The position numbers were made by a program, and so were the translations under genes. Below the pieces are notes generated by a model. The model saw nothing but the letters and a program-made list of their open reading frames with translations. It did not search any database and was not told the DNA's origin. A stretch of DNA of 64,000 nucleotides, taken from positions 1-64,000 of the forward strand of contig DKPJ01000004.1 of assembly GCA_002480085.1 (NCBI GenBank), written 5' to 3'. This stretch comes from Enterobacteriaceae bacterium UBA7338. Lineage in GTDB: Bacteria > Pseudomonadota > Gammaproteobacteria > Enterobacterales > Enterobacteriaceae. Shown here piece after piece: positions 18,364-27,905 of this stretch. Every line of letters starts with the position of its first letter. Positions within the stretch are counted from its first letter, which is position 1.

Positions 18364-18717
18364 GGGCTCTCACCGTCTGGCGTCTGGCACTCCTAATTTT
18401 AGTGGATTGCTGGACGCCCGGCGTTAGTCGTGCTAAGTTAGTTTTGACTTCGAAATAAACATATCTTTGTCGTTTGAACCTTGTCAGTTTGAATCAGGTT
18501 GTACCCGATGCTTCCCGCCAGCCACAGCGCCGCGAGAGAAGCAGATAGATTCCGGGCTTGTCACTCAATCCGTCTTGTCGTTTCAGTTCTGTGTTCTTCC
18601 TGTAAGCAGACAGCGAACAGACATGAGTTGATGGCCGCTAACAGGCATGGATGATCCTGCCATACCATTCACAAATTAAGTTCGAGATTTACCCCGAGTT
18701 TAAGAACCCACACCACT
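18364..18717 (+). promoter_or_regulatory. rho leader region with a degraded rhoL
   Basis: 354 bp between trxA and rho hold the rho promoter and the autoregulated leader. The bases 18561-18590 encode SLNPSCRFSS, the centre of the E. coli 33-aa RhoL peptide. The frame has no ATG upstream (a TAG at 18546 closes it) and stops at 18603 because one base is missing relative to E. coli. The RhoL C-terminus (PVSRQRTDMS then stop) continues in a shifted frame. A 48-codon ORF in another frame (18508-18654, weak ribosome site) overlaps it. The nucleotide sequence is conserved more than the peptide. Confidence 0.7.
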
Positions 18718-19977
18718 ATGAATCTTACCGAATTAAAGAATACGCCGGTTTCTGAGCTGATTACTCTCGGCGAAAATATGGGTCTGGAAAACCAGGCTCG
18801 TATGCGCAAGCAGGACATCATTTTCGCCATCCTGAAGCAGCATGCTAAGAGTGGCGAAGATATCTTTGGCGACGGTGTGTTAGAGATATTGCAGGACGGA
18901 TTTGGTTTCCTCCGCTCCGCAGACAGCTCCTACCTCGCCGGTCCTGATGACATCTACGTATCCCCTAGCCAAATCCGCCGTTTCAACCTCCGCACTGGTG
19001 ACACCATTTCAGGTAAGATTCGTCCTCCGAAAGAGGGTGAACGTTACTTTGCGCTGTTGAAGGTTAATGAGGTTAACTACGACAAGCCGGAAAACTCGCG
19101 CAACAAGATCCTGTTTGAAAACTTAACCCCGCTGCACGCTAACTCGCGTCTGCGTATGGAGCGCGGTAACGGTTCAACGGAAGACTTAACCGCCCGTGTT
19201 CTGGATCTGGCATCGCCGATTGGCCGTGGCCAGCGTGGCCTGATCGTTGCACCGCCGAAAGCGGGTAAGACAATGCTGCTGCAGAACATCGCCCAGAGCA
19301 TCGCCTACAATCACCCGGACTGCGTGCTGATGGTGCTGCTGATCGACGAACGTCCGGAAGAGGTGACCGAGATGCAGCGCCTGGTTAAAGGCGAAGTGGT
19401 TGCTTCTACCTTTGATGAGCCAGCGTCTCGCCACGTTCAGGTTGCCGAGATGGTAATCGAGAAGGCGAAGCGTCTGGTTGAGCATAAAAAAGACGTTATC
19501 ATTCTGCTCGACTCCATTACTCGTCTGGCGCGCGCCTACAACACCGTGGTGCCGGCGTCCGGTAAAGTCCTGACCGGTGGTGTGGATGCCAACGCCCTGC
19601 ACCGTCCGAAACGCTTCTTCGGTGCGGCGCGTAACGTGGAAGAGGGCGGTAGCCTGACCATCATCGCCACCGCGCTGATCGATACCGGTTCTAAAATGGA
19701 CGAGGTTATCTACGAAGAGTTTAAAGGCACCGGTAACATGGAGCTGCACCTCTCCCGTAAGATCGCTGAAAAACGCGTCTTCCCGGCTATCGACTACAAC
19801 CGCTCCGGTACGCGTAAAGAAGAGCTGCTCACCACGCAAGAAGAGCTGCAGAAAATGTGGATCCTGCGCAAAATCATTCACCCGATGGGTGAGATTGATG
19901 CGATGGAATTCCTCATCAATAAGCTGGCGATGACCAAAACTAACGACGACTTCTTCGATATGATGAAGCGCTCGTAA
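18718..19977 (+). CDS. rho: Transcription termination factor Rho
   Basis: A 419-aa hexameric RNA-dependent ATPase. The N-terminal helix bundle and cold-shock-like RNA-binding domain (about residues 1-125, with GFGFLRS) is followed by a RecA-type motor with Walker A PPKAGKTML near residue 184 and Walker B VIILLDSITR. Sequence and length are those of E. coli Rho. It is preceded by a long leader, and Rho normally terminates its own transcription there. A strong terminator follows. Confidence 0.98.
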   Translation: MNLTELKNTPVSELITLGENMGLENQARMRKQDIIFAILKQHAKSGEDIFGDGVLEILQDGFGFLRSADSSYLAGPDDIYVSPSQIRRFNLRTGDTISGKIRPPKEGERYFALLKVNEVNYDKPENSRNKILFENLTPLHANSRLRMERGNGSTEDLTARVLDLASPIGRGQRGLIVAPPKAGKTMLLQNIAQSIAYNHPDCVLMVLLIDERPEEVTEMQRLVKGEVVASTFDEPASRHVQVAEMVIEKAKRLVEHKKDVIILLDSITRLARAYNTVVPASGKVLTGGVDANALHRPKRFFGAARNVEEGGSLTIIATALIDTGSKMDEVIYEEFKGTGNMELHLSRKIAEKRVFPAIDYNRSGTRKEELLTTQEELQKMWILRKIIHPMGEIDAMEFLINKLAMTKTNDDFFDMMKRS

Positions 19978-19994
19978 CTTAAATAAAGCCTGTA

Positions 19995-20022
19995 AACGCC
20001 ACGTTTTTACGTGGCGTTTTTT
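19995..20022 (+). terminator. rho terminator
   Basis: AACGCCACG, loop TTTTTA, CGTGGCGTT form a perfect 9-bp stem followed by a T-rich run. It separates rho from the ECA operon. Confidence 0.92.
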
Positions 20023-20221
20023 ATTTATGGAATATAGGCTATAGCCAGGGGATCCGCTGTCGGCCATGGCAGGCTGCGGTAATGCAAAGCATTCAAGCTG
20101 ATTATGTTCTAATTGAATGAAAAATATACAATAGAGCCCGTGAGTGATCTGCTTTATCTCTTTTGGAGAGGGGGCATCGTCGTTATACTTCCGGGATCAA
20201 CATTTGCTGAGAGCATGCATT

Positions 20222-21325
20222 GTGAATTTACTCACTGCAGTTACTGAGTTATTCAGTATTTTTTTACTCACGTTTATCTTTCTCTTTTTTGCCCGCAAGG
20301 TGGCAAAAAAGATAGGGTTGGTCGATAAACCAAACTTTCGTAAACGTCATCAGGGCCTCATCCCTTTAGTCGGTGGCATCTCGGTCTATGCCGGGATCTG
20401 CTATACGTTTGCAATTGCTGACTACTATATTCCACATGCTGCGCTCTACCTGATGTGTGCCGGGGTTCTGGTTTTCATCGGGGCGCTGGACGACCGCTTT
20501 GATATCAGCGTTAAAATTCGCGCTACCGTTCAGGCGATTATCGCTGTTGTCATGATGGTGGTGGGTAAACTCTATCTCAGCAGTCTTGGCTACATTTTTG
20601 GTACCTGGGAGATGGTTCTGGGACCGTTCGGCTTCTTCCTGACGCTGTTTGCCGTCTGGGCCGCCATTAACGCCTTTAATATGGTTGACGGTATTGATGG
20701 CCTGCTGGGCGGGCTCTCCTGCGTCTCCTTTGCTGCCATTGGCATCATTCTGTGGTTCGACGGCCAGCTGAGCCTTGCGATGTGGTGCTTTGCCATGATC
20801 GCCGCCATCCTCCCCTATATCCTGCTTAACCTCGGTATTCTTGGCCGCCGCTATAAAGTCTTTATGGGCGATGCAGGCAGCACGCTGATTGGCTTTACCG
20901 TAATCTGGATCCTGTTAGAAACCACCCAGGGCCAGACGCATCCGATTAGCCCGGTGACGGCGCTGTGGATCATTGCCATTCCGCTGATGGATATGGTTGC
21001 AATCATGTACCGCCGCCTGCGCAAAGGGATGAGTCCCTTCTCACCCGACCGCCAGCATATTCACCATCTGATCATGCGCGCTGGCTTTACCTCCCGCCAG
21101 GCCTTTGTACTCATTACCCTGGCCGCTGCCCTGCTGGCCGCCGTCGGTGTGGTAACGGAATATCTGCATTTTATTCCTGAGTGGGTCATGTTGGCACTGT
21201 TTGTGCTAGCTTTCTTCCTGTACGGCTGGTGCATCAAACGTGCATGGAAAGTGGCGCGCTTTATCAAACGCGTCAAACGTAAAATGCGCCGTAATAGTGG
21301 ACATAAACCAACTCTAACCAAGTAA
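20222..21325 (+). CDS. wecA: Undecaprenyl-phosphate GlcNAc-1-phosphate transferase
   Basis: A 367-aa inner-membrane polyprenyl-phosphate sugar-1-phosphate transferase with about 11 membrane segments. It starts both ECA and many O antigens by making lipid I. The catalytic motifs are GALDDRFD, NAFNMVDGIDGL and the His-rich RQHIHHL loop. I use the GTG at 20222 (read as MNLLTAVTELF) because it gives exactly the family length; an ATG 26 codons upstream (20144) adds unrelated residues. It is the first gene of the wec operon, 245 bp after rho. Confidence 0.95.
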   Translation: MNLLTAVTELFSIFLLTFIFLFFARKVAKKIGLVDKPNFRKRHQGLIPLVGGISVYAGICYTFAIADYYIPHAALYLMCAGVLVFIGALDDRFDISVKIRATVQAIIAVVMMVVGKLYLSSLGYIFGTWEMVLGPFGFFLTLFAVWAAINAFNMVDGIDGLLGGLSCVSFAAIGIILWFDGQLSLAMWCFAMIAAILPYILLNLGILGRRYKVFMGDAGSTLIGFTVIWILLETTQGQTHPISPVTALWIIAIPLMDMVAIMYRRLRKGMSPFSPDRQHIHHLIMRAGFTSRQAFVLITLAAALLAAVGVVTEYLHFIPEWVMLALFVLAFFLYGWCIKRAWKVARFIKRVKRKMRRNSGHKPTLTK

Positions 21326-21338
21326 TTCTGGGATAGCG

Positions 21339-22385
21339 ATGACTCAACCATTGTCGGGAAAACATACAGGAAGTATGGAAAATGAACTGGATATTCGCGG
21401 TTTGTTTCGTACTTTATGGGCGGGGAAGTTCTGGATTGCCGGCGTGGCGCTGGCTTTTGCGCTTGTCGCGCTGGCCTACACCTTCTTTGCGAGGCAGGAG
21501 TGGGGCGCGACGGCTATCACCGATCGTCCGACGGTCAACATGCTGGGCGGGTTCTACTCCCAGCAGCAGTTTCTGCGCAATCTTGATGTCAAAGCTAACC
21601 TGGCACCGGTCGATCAGCCCTCGGTAATGGACGAATCCTATAAAGAGTTCATTATGCAGCTGGCATCATGGGATACGCGCCGTGACTTCTGGTTGCAGAC
21701 CGACTACTACAAGCAGCGCACGGTGGGTAACAGCAAGGCGGACGCCGCGCTGCTTGATGAGATGATTAACAATATTCAATACACCCCAGCCGATCCGCTG
21801 CGTAATCTGAGCGACAGCGTTAAGCTGACGGCAGAGACTGCGCCCGACTCGAATAACCTGCTGCGCCAGTATATCGCCTTCGCCAGCCAGCGAGCGGCCA
21901 GCCATCTTAACGATGAGCTGAAAGGCGCATGGGCAGCGCGTACTATCCAGATGAAAGCGCAGGTGAAACGCCAGGAAGAGGTCGCCAACGCCATCTTTAA
22001 ACGTCGGGCGCACAGCGTGGTGCAGGCGTTAAAGGTGGCCGAGCAGCACAACATCTCACGCAGCGAGACCGAGGTGCCACCTGACGAGCTTCCCGACTCG
22101 GAGCTTTTCCTGTTAGGTCGTCCGATGCTACAGGCGCGGCTGGAAAATCTGCAGGCAGTGGGACCCGAGTTCGATCTGGACTATGATCAAAATCGAGCCA
22201 TGCTGAACACCCTCAACGTTGGTCCCACGCTCGATCCCCGTTTTCAGACTTATCGTTATTTGCGGACGCCTGAAGAGCCGGTAAAACGCGATAGCCCGCG
22301 CCGTGCCTTCCTGATGATCATGTGGGGAATGGTAGGGGCGTTGATAGGTGCTGGTGTTGCGTTAACGCGCCGTCGTTCACTGTAA
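21339..22385 (+). CDS. wzzE: ECA chain-length regulator WzzE
   Basis: A 348-aa polysaccharide co-polymerase (PCP-1). One membrane segment lies near residues 30-50, followed by a large periplasmic helical domain and a second membrane segment near the C-terminus (FLMIMWGMVGALIGAGV). WzzE sets the length of ECA polymer and the ring size of cyclic ECA, working with WzyE. It begins 13 bp after wecA. The conserved Pro/Arg-rich segment before the last helix (PEEPVKRDSPRRAF) is present. Confidence 0.96.
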   Translation: MTQPLSGKHTGSMENELDIRGLFRTLWAGKFWIAGVALAFALVALAYTFFARQEWGATAITDRPTVNMLGGFYSQQQFLRNLDVKANLAPVDQPSVMDESYKEFIMQLASWDTRRDFWLQTDYYKQRTVGNSKADAALLDEMINNIQYTPADPLRNLSDSVKLTAETAPDSNNLLRQYIAFASQRAASHLNDELKGAWAARTIQMKAQVKRQEEVANAIFKRRAHSVVQALKVAEQHNISRSETEVPPDELPDSELFLLGRPMLQARLENLQAVGPEFDLDYDQNRAMLNTLNVGPTLDPRFQTYRYLRTPEEPVKRDSPRRAFLMIMWGMVGALIGAGVALTRRRSL

Positions 22386-22441
22386 GCGCTGCCTGATATG
22401 AAGGCCACCGGGCCTTCATCATCTAATCGAAGAGAATCGTT

Positions 22442-23572
22442 GTGAAAGTACTTACCGTATTTGGCACACGACCAGAAGCCATCAAGATGGCACCTCTGGT
22501 ACATGCGCTGGCAAAGGACCCTTATTTTGAAGCTAAAGTCTGCGTGACCGCGCAGCACAGGGAGATGCTTGACCAGGTACTGAACCTTTTTTCCATTGTT
22601 CCGGATTATGACCTGGATATTATGCAGCCGGGGCAGGGGCTGACTGAAATAACCTGCCGTATTCTCGAAGGATTGAAGCCGATCCTTGCCTCATTTAAGC
22701 CTGACGTTGTGCTGGTCCACGGTGATACCACGACGACCATCGCTGCCAGCCTGGCGGCGTTTTACCAACGTATTCCGGTTGGGCACGTCGAGGCTGGGCT
22801 GCGCACCGGCGATCTCTCATCGCCGTGGCCGGAAGAGGCTAACCGCACGCTGACGGGCCATCTGGCGATGTACCATTTCGCCCCCACGCAGAATGCCCGA
22901 CAGAACCTGCTGCGCGAAAATATTTCAGACAAGCAGATCTTTGTCACCGGTAATACGGTGATTGATGCGCTGTTCTGGGTGCGCGATACGGTGCTGAATA
23001 ACGAAAATCTGCATAGCGAACTGGCGGCACGTTATCCATTCCTCGACGAATCTAAAAAAATGGTGCTGGTCACCGGCCATCGCCGCGAAAGCTTTGGTCA
23101 GGGCTTTGAGCAGATCTGCCATGCGCTGGTCGATATTGCGGCTAAGCATCAGGATGTACAGATTGTCTATCCGGTACACCTGAATCCCAACGTCAGCGAA
23201 CCGGTAAACCGCATCCTCGGACACGTTAAAAATATTATTCTCATTGAGCCGCAGGACTATCTGCCGTTTCTCTGGCTGATGACGAAAGCCTGGCTGATCC
23301 TGACGGATTCAGGCGGTATTCAGGAAGAGGCCCCGTCGTTAGGCAAGCCGGTGCTGGTGATGCGCGAAACGACCGAACGCCCGGAGGCTATCGAAGCCGG
23401 AACGGTCAGGCTGATTGGTACCGACCGCCAGCGTATTGTCGAAGAGGTAACGCGGCTGCTGCAGGACAATGACGCCTGGCAGACAATGAGCCGGGCGCAC
23501 AACCCTTACGGTGATGGGCAGGCCTGTGAACTTATTCTGCACGCACTCAAAAATAATCGGGTAACACTATGA
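22442..23572 (+). CDS. wecB: UDP-GlcNAc 2-epimerase
   Basis: A 376-aa non-hydrolysing UDP-N-acetylglucosamine 2-epimerase of the GT-B fold. It makes UDP-ManNAc for ECA. The N-terminus VLTVFGTRPEAIKMAPL and the active-site segments HGDTTT and HVEAGLRTG, and the UDP-binding DSGGIQEEAP loop are as in the family. It starts with GTG at 22442, 56 bp after wzzE, and overlaps wecC by 4 bp. Confidence 0.97.
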   Translation: MKVLTVFGTRPEAIKMAPLVHALAKDPYFEAKVCVTAQHREMLDQVLNLFSIVPDYDLDIMQPGQGLTEITCRILEGLKPILASFKPDVVLVHGDTTTTIAASLAAFYQRIPVGHVEAGLRTGDLSSPWPEEANRTLTGHLAMYHFAPTQNARQNLLRENISDKQIFVTGNTVIDALFWVRDTVLNNENLHSELAARYPFLDESKKMVLVTGHRRESFGQGFEQICHALVDIAAKHQDVQIVYPVHLNPNVSEPVNRILGHVKNIILIEPQDYLPFLWLMTKAWLILTDSGGIQEEAPSLGKPVLVMRETTERPEAIEAGTVRLIGTDRQRIVEEVTRLLQDNDAWQTMSRAHNPYGDGQACELILHALKNNRVTL

Positions 23573-24831
23573 GCTTTGCAACCATCTCCGTTATTGGCCT
23601 GGGCTATATCGGACTGCCCACCGCAGCGGCTTTCGCCTCCCGGCAGAAGCACGTTGTCGGTATCGATATTAATCAGCACGCGGTGGATACCATTAACCGT
23701 GGACAAATTCATATCGTCGAGCCAGAGCTGGATCGGGTCGTGAAAGCCGCGGTAGAGGGCGGCTTTTTGCTCGCCAGCACCACGCCGGTCGAGGCGGATG
23801 CTTATCTCATTGCCGTGCCAACGCCGTTTAAGGGCGATCACGAGCCGGATATGGCCTATGTCGAGGCGGCAGCAAAATCACTCGCCCCCGTCCTGAAAAA
23901 AGGCGCGCTGGTGATCCTCGAATCGACGTCGCCGGTAGGCGCGACCGAGCAGATGGCGCAGTGGCTGGCGGATCTGCGTCCGGATCTCACCTTTCCCCAG
24001 CAGGCCGGCGAGCAGGCGGATATCAACGTTGCCTACTGCCCGGAGCGCGTGCTGCCAGGCCAGGTGATGGTTGAGCTAATTAAAAACGATCGGGTTATTG
24101 GCGGCATGACGCCGGTGTGCTCCGCCCGCGCCAGCGAGCTGTATAAGATCTTCCTTGAAGGCGAGTGTGTGGTCACTAATGCCCGCACCGCTGAGATGTG
24201 CAAGCTGACCGAGAACAGCTTCCGCGACGTGAATATTGCGTTTGCTAACGAGCTATCGCTGATCTGCGCCGACCAGGGCATCAATGTTTGGGAGCTGATC
24301 CGCCTCGCCAACCGCCACCCGCGCGTTAATATCCTTCAGCCGGGACCGGGCGTAGGCGGCCACTGTATCGCGGTCGATCCATGGTTTATCGTGGCGCAAA
24401 ACCCACAGCAGGCGCGGCTGATCCGTACCGCCCGCGAAGTTAACGACAGCAAACCGCACTGGGTGCTCAGCCAGGTTAAAGCAACGGTGGCAGACTGCCT
24501 GACGGCAAATGACAAGCGAGCCAGCGAAATCAAAATTGCCTGCTTTGGTCTGGCCTTTAAGCCCAATATCGACGATCTGCGGGAAAGCCCGGCGATGGAG
24601 ATTGCCCACACTATTGCCCAGTGGCACAGCGGTGAGACGCTGGTGGTAGAGCCAAACATTCATCAGCTGCCGAAGACGCTGGCGGACAGCTGTCAGCTGG
24701 TTAGCCTGGAGGCTGCGCTGGCGGACGCGGATGTGCTGGTGATGCTGGTGGATCATCGCGAGTTCAAAGCCATTGCCGGGGAGCAGGTTACCCAGCAATA
24801 CATTATTGATACCAAAGGCGTCTGGCGCTAA
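23569..24831 (+). CDS. wecC: UDP-ManNAc dehydrogenase
   Basis: A 420-aa NAD-dependent UDP-sugar dehydrogenase that oxidises UDP-ManNAc to UDP-ManNAcA, the second ECA sugar. The NAD motif GLGYIGLPTAAAFA is at the N-terminus, and the catalytic Cys is in PGPGVGGHCIAVDPWF. It overlaps wecB. In E. coli the next genes are rffG and rffH, but here the wecC stop is followed after 9 bp by wecD. Confidence 0.97.
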   Translation: MSFATISVIGLGYIGLPTAAAFASRQKHVVGIDINQHAVDTINRGQIHIVEPELDRVVKAAVEGGFLLASTTPVEADAYLIAVPTPFKGDHEPDMAYVEAAAKSLAPVLKKGALVILESTSPVGATEQMAQWLADLRPDLTFPQQAGEQADINVAYCPERVLPGQVMVELIKNDRVIGGMTPVCSARASELYKIFLEGECVVTNARTAEMCKLTENSFRDVNIAFANELSLICADQGINVWELIRLANRHPRVNILQPGPGVGGHCIAVDPWFIVAQNPQQARLIRTAREVNDSKPHWVLSQVKATVADCLTANDKRASEIKIACFGLAFKPNIDDLRESPAMEIAHTIAQWHSGETLVVEPNIHQLPKTLADSCQLVSLEAALADADVLVMLVDHREFKAIAGEQVTQQYIIDTKGVWR

Positions 24832-24840
24832 GGCGGCAAT

Positions 24841-25518
24841 ATGACGGTACGCGGTACGGTTGAGGCATTAACCTGGGAGAACCAGTTTTTTGGGATCTCC
24901 AGCGCCATTGTGCGCCTGAACGACGGTGCTGAGCCGCTTGACGAGTCGCAGCTTGCCGCGTGGCAGCGGGTGCAGGTCAAGATCCCGGCAACGGATAGTG
25001 CACGGCTGGACGCGCTGCAGGCGCTGGGTTTCCAGCTGGTGGAGGGCGAGGTGGATCTGGCCCTGGCCGTGCCGGCAACGGTGACTGATCCGGGCGCGCA
25101 GGTGGCGACCGCGGCGGATATCGCCCCGCTGCGCCAGCTGGCCGCCACCGCCTTCGCGCAGAGCCGGTTTCGTACCCCCTGGTACCCTTCTGACGCCAGC
25201 GGGCGCTTCTATGCCCAGTGGATTGAAAACGCCGTCAAAGGTGCCTTCGACCATGAATGCCTGGTTTTTCGTGCCGCCAGCGGTGAGATCCGCGCCTTTG
25301 TTTCGCTGCGCCAGCTGAACGACAGCGAGGCGCGCATTGGCCTACTGGCCGGACGCGGCGCGGGGGAGGCCCTGATGCAGGCGGCGCTCCTCTGGGCGCA
25401 GCGGCGTCAGCTTTCGATCCTGCGTGTCGCGACCCAGATGGGTAATACCGCGGCGCTTAAACGTTACATTCAGAGCGGTGCCAACGTGGCAAGCACCGCC
25501 TACTGGCTATACAGGTGA
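24841..25518 (+). CDS. wecD: dTDP-fucosamine acetyltransferase
   Basis: A 225-aa GNAT acetyltransferase that converts dTDP-Fuc4N to dTDP-Fuc4NAc, the third ECA sugar. The acetyl-CoA binding region LLAGRGAGEALM is near residue 170. E. coli WecD is about 224 aa and matches along its length, including SRFRTPWYPSDASGRFY. GGCGGC is a poor ribosome binding site, so translation may rely on coupling to wecC, whose stop is only 9 bp away. This direct wecC-wecD junction is the unusual point: rffG and rffH are missing. Confidence 0.95.
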   Translation: MTVRGTVEALTWENQFFGISSAIVRLNDGAEPLDESQLAAWQRVQVKIPATDSARLDALQALGFQLVEGEVDLALAVPATVTDPGAQVATAADIAPLRQLAATAFAQSRFRTPWYPSDASGRFYAQWIENAVKGAFDHECLVFRAASGEIRAFVSLRQLNDSEARIGLLAGRGAGEALMQAALLWAQRRQLSILRVATQMGNTAALKRYIQSGANVASTAYWLYR

Positions 25519-25522
25519 CCCT

Positions 25523-26653
25523 ATGATCCCTTTTAACGCTCCACCGGTTGTCGGTACAGAACTCGATTATATGCAGTCGGCGATGGGCAGCGGCAAGCTG
25601 TGCGGCGACGGCGGCTATACGCGTCGCTGCCAGCAGTGGATGGAGCAGCGTTTCGGCAGCGCTAAGGTGCTGCTGACTCCCTCCTGTACCGCCTCGCTGG
25701 AGATGGCGGCCCTGCTGCTGGATATCCAGCCCGGCGATGAAGTGATCATGCCCAGCTACACCTTTGTCTCCACCGCCAACGCCTTTGTGCTGCGTGGGGC
25801 GAAAATCGTCTTTGTCGATGTTCGTCCGGACACCATGAACATTGATGAAAGGCTTATCCAGGCGGCGATCACCGAGAATACCCGGGCTATTGTGCCGGTC
25901 CACTATGCGGGCGTGGCCTGCGAGATGGACACTATTATGGCTATTGCGACGCAGCATAACCTGTACGTGGTGGAAGATGCTGCGCAGGGGGTGATGTCAA
26001 CCTACAAAGGGCGTGCGCTTGGGACCATTGGCCATATCGGCTGTTTCAGCTTCCATGAAACCAAAAACTACACCGCCGGGGGCGAAGGCGGCGCAACGCT
26101 GATCAACGACCGGACGCTGATCGAGCGGGCTGAGATTATTCGCGAGAAAGGCACCAACCGCAGCCAGTTCTTCCGCGGCCAGGTGGATAAATACACCTGG
26201 CGCGATATTGGCTCCAGCTATCTGATGTCGGATCTGCAGGCGGCCTACCTGTGGGCGCAGCTGGAGGCGGCGGATCGTATCAACCAGCAGCGTCTCTCGC
26301 TGTGGCAGACCTACTTTGACGCGCTGACGCCGCTGGCCCGCGCCGGACGTATTGAGCTGCCGTCGATTCCGGCCGAGTGTGAACACAATGCGCACATGTT
26401 CTATATCAAGCTGCGCGACGATGAGGATCGCAGCAAACTGATCGCTTTCCTCAAGGAGGCGGAGATCCTGGCGGTGTTCCACTATATTCCGCTGCACTCC
26501 AGCCCGGCGGGCCAGCGCTTTGGCGAACTCTTCAACGAAGATATCTATACCACGAAAGAGAGCGAGCGCTTGCTGCGCCTGCCGCTGTTCTTCAACCTTT
26601 CGCCCGTTAACCAGCGCACGGTGATCAATACGCTGCTGAGCTACTTCAACTAA
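25523..26653 (+). CDS. wecE: dTDP-4-amino-4,6-dideoxygalactose transaminase
   Basis: A 376-aa DegT/DnrJ/EryC1 family PLP aminotransferase that makes dTDP-Fuc4N from dTDP-4-keto-6-deoxyglucose. The PLP lysine lies in FHETKNYTAGGEGG and the phosphate-binding segment near TPSCTASLE. The start at 25523 (MIPFNAPPVVGTE) is 4 bp after wecD; the same frame is open for 33 more codons inside wecD but this is not family sequence. Its substrate normally comes from RffG/RffH (RmlB/RmlA), which are not encoded here. Confidence 0.96.
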   Translation: MIPFNAPPVVGTELDYMQSAMGSGKLCGDGGYTRRCQQWMEQRFGSAKVLLTPSCTASLEMAALLLDIQPGDEVIMPSYTFVSTANAFVLRGAKIVFVDVRPDTMNIDERLIQAAITENTRAIVPVHYAGVACEMDTIMAIATQHNLYVVEDAAQGVMSTYKGRALGTIGHIGCFSFHETKNYTAGGEGGATLINDRTLIERAEIIREKGTNRSQFFRGQVDKYTWRDIGSSYLMSDLQAAYLWAQLEAADRINQQRLSLWQTYFDALTPLARAGRIELPSIPAECEHNAHMFYIKLRDDEDRSKLIAFLKEAEILAVFHYIPLHSSPAGQRFGELFNEDIYTTKESERLLRLPLFFNLSPVNQRTVINTLLSYFN

Positions 26654-26654
26654 G

Positions 26655-27905
26655 ATGTCGCTGGCAAAGGCTTCACTCTGGACCGCGGCAAGCACGCTGG
26701 TCAAAATCGGCGCGGGACTGCTGGTCGTTAAGCTGCTGGCCGTCTCGTTTGGTCCCTCAGGCGTAGGGCAGGCGGGTAACTTCCGCCAGCTGGTGACCGT
26801 GCTGGGCGTGCTGGCCGGGGCCGGTATCTTTAACGGCGTCACCAAATTTGTCGCTCAGCACCATGACGATCCGGCACAGCTGCGCAACGTGGTGGGCACC
26901 TCATCGGCCATGGTGCTGGGGTTCTCAACGCTGTTGGCCGTTGTTTTTCTGCTGGCCGCCGCGCCCATCAGCCAGGGGCTGTTCGGCCATACCCATTTTC
27001 AGGGACTGGTCAGGCTGGTCGCGCTAGTGCAGATGGGCATTGCATGGGCCAACTTCCTGCTGGCAGTCATGAAAGGCTTTCGCGACGCCGCCGGAAACGC
27101 GCTGTCGCTGATTAGCGGCAGCGTTATCGGGGTGATCGCCTACTACGCCTGCTACCGGCTGGGTGGCTATCAGGGGGCGCTGCTGGGCCTGGCGCTGGTG
27201 CCTGCCCTCGTGGTCATCCCGGCGATGCTGCTGTTTATCCGCCGTAAAACCGTTCCGCTACGCTATCTTAAGCCTCGCTGGAGCGGGATCCTGGCCGGGC
27301 AGCTGGGCAAGTTCACCCTGATGGCGCTGATCACCTCCGTGACGCTGCCCGTGGCCTACGTCATGATGCGAAACCTGCTGGCGGCGCACTACGGCTGGGA
27401 TGAGGTCGGGATCTGGCAGGGGGTGAGCAGCATCTCCGATGCCTATCTGCAGTTTATTACCGCCTCGTTCAGCGTCTATCTGCTGCCTACGCTATCGCGC
27501 CTGACGGAGAAGCAGGCGGTAAGCCGCGAGATCGTCAAGTCGCTGCGGTTTGTGCTGCCAGCGGTGGCAGCGGCGAGTTTTACCGTCTGGCTACTGCGTG
27601 ATTTTGCTATCTGGCTGCTCTTTTCAGAGAAGTTTATCGCCATGCGCGATCTCTTTGCCTGGCAGCTGGTGGGCGACGTACTGAAAGTCGGCGCGTACGT
27701 CTTTGGCTATCTGGTGATTGCCCGCGCCTCGCTAAGCTTTTACATTCTGGCGGAGATTAGCCAGTTTACGCTGCTGACGGCCTTTTCCCGCTGGCTCATT
27801 CCGGCGCACGGCGCGCTGGGGGCGGCGCAGGCCTATATGGCCACCTATATCGTTTATTTCGCCACCTGTTGTGGCGTATTTCTACTCTGGCGTAAAAGGG
27901 TATGA
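26655..27905 (+). CDS. wzxE: ECA lipid III flippase
   Basis: A 416-aa polytopic membrane protein of the MOP superfamily, with about 12 membrane helices. It moves undecaprenyl-PP-linked ECA trisaccharide to the outer face of the inner membrane. The N-terminus SLAKASLWTAASTLVKIGAG and the length match E. coli WzxE. It starts 1 bp after wecE and overlaps wecF by 4 bp (ATGA), typical of this tightly packed operon. Confidence 0.96.
   Translation: MSLAKASLWTAASTLVKIGAGLLVVKLLAVSFGPSGVGQAGNFRQLVTVLGVLAGAGIFNGVTKFVAQHHDDPAQLRNVVGTSSAMVLGFSTLLAVVFLLAAAPISQGLFGHTHFQGLVRLVALVQMGIAWANFLLAVMKGFRDAAGNALSLISGSVIGVIAYYACYRLGGYQGALLGLALVPALVVIPAMLLFIRRKTVPLRYLKPRWSGILAGQLGKFTLMALITSVTLPVAYVMMRNLLAAHYGWDEVGIWQGVSSISDAYLQFITASFSVYLLPTLSRLTEKQAVSREIVKSLRFVLPAVAAASFTVWLLRDFAIWLLFSEKFIAMRDLFAWQLVGDVLKVGAYVFGYLVIARASLSFYILAEISQFTLLTAFSRWLIPAHGALGAAQAYMATYIVYFATCCGVFLLWRKRV

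Noticed and set aside
20144..20221. N-terminal extension of WecA from the ATG at 20144
   Set aside because: The conserved protein begins at the GTG at 20222 and the extension has no family match.
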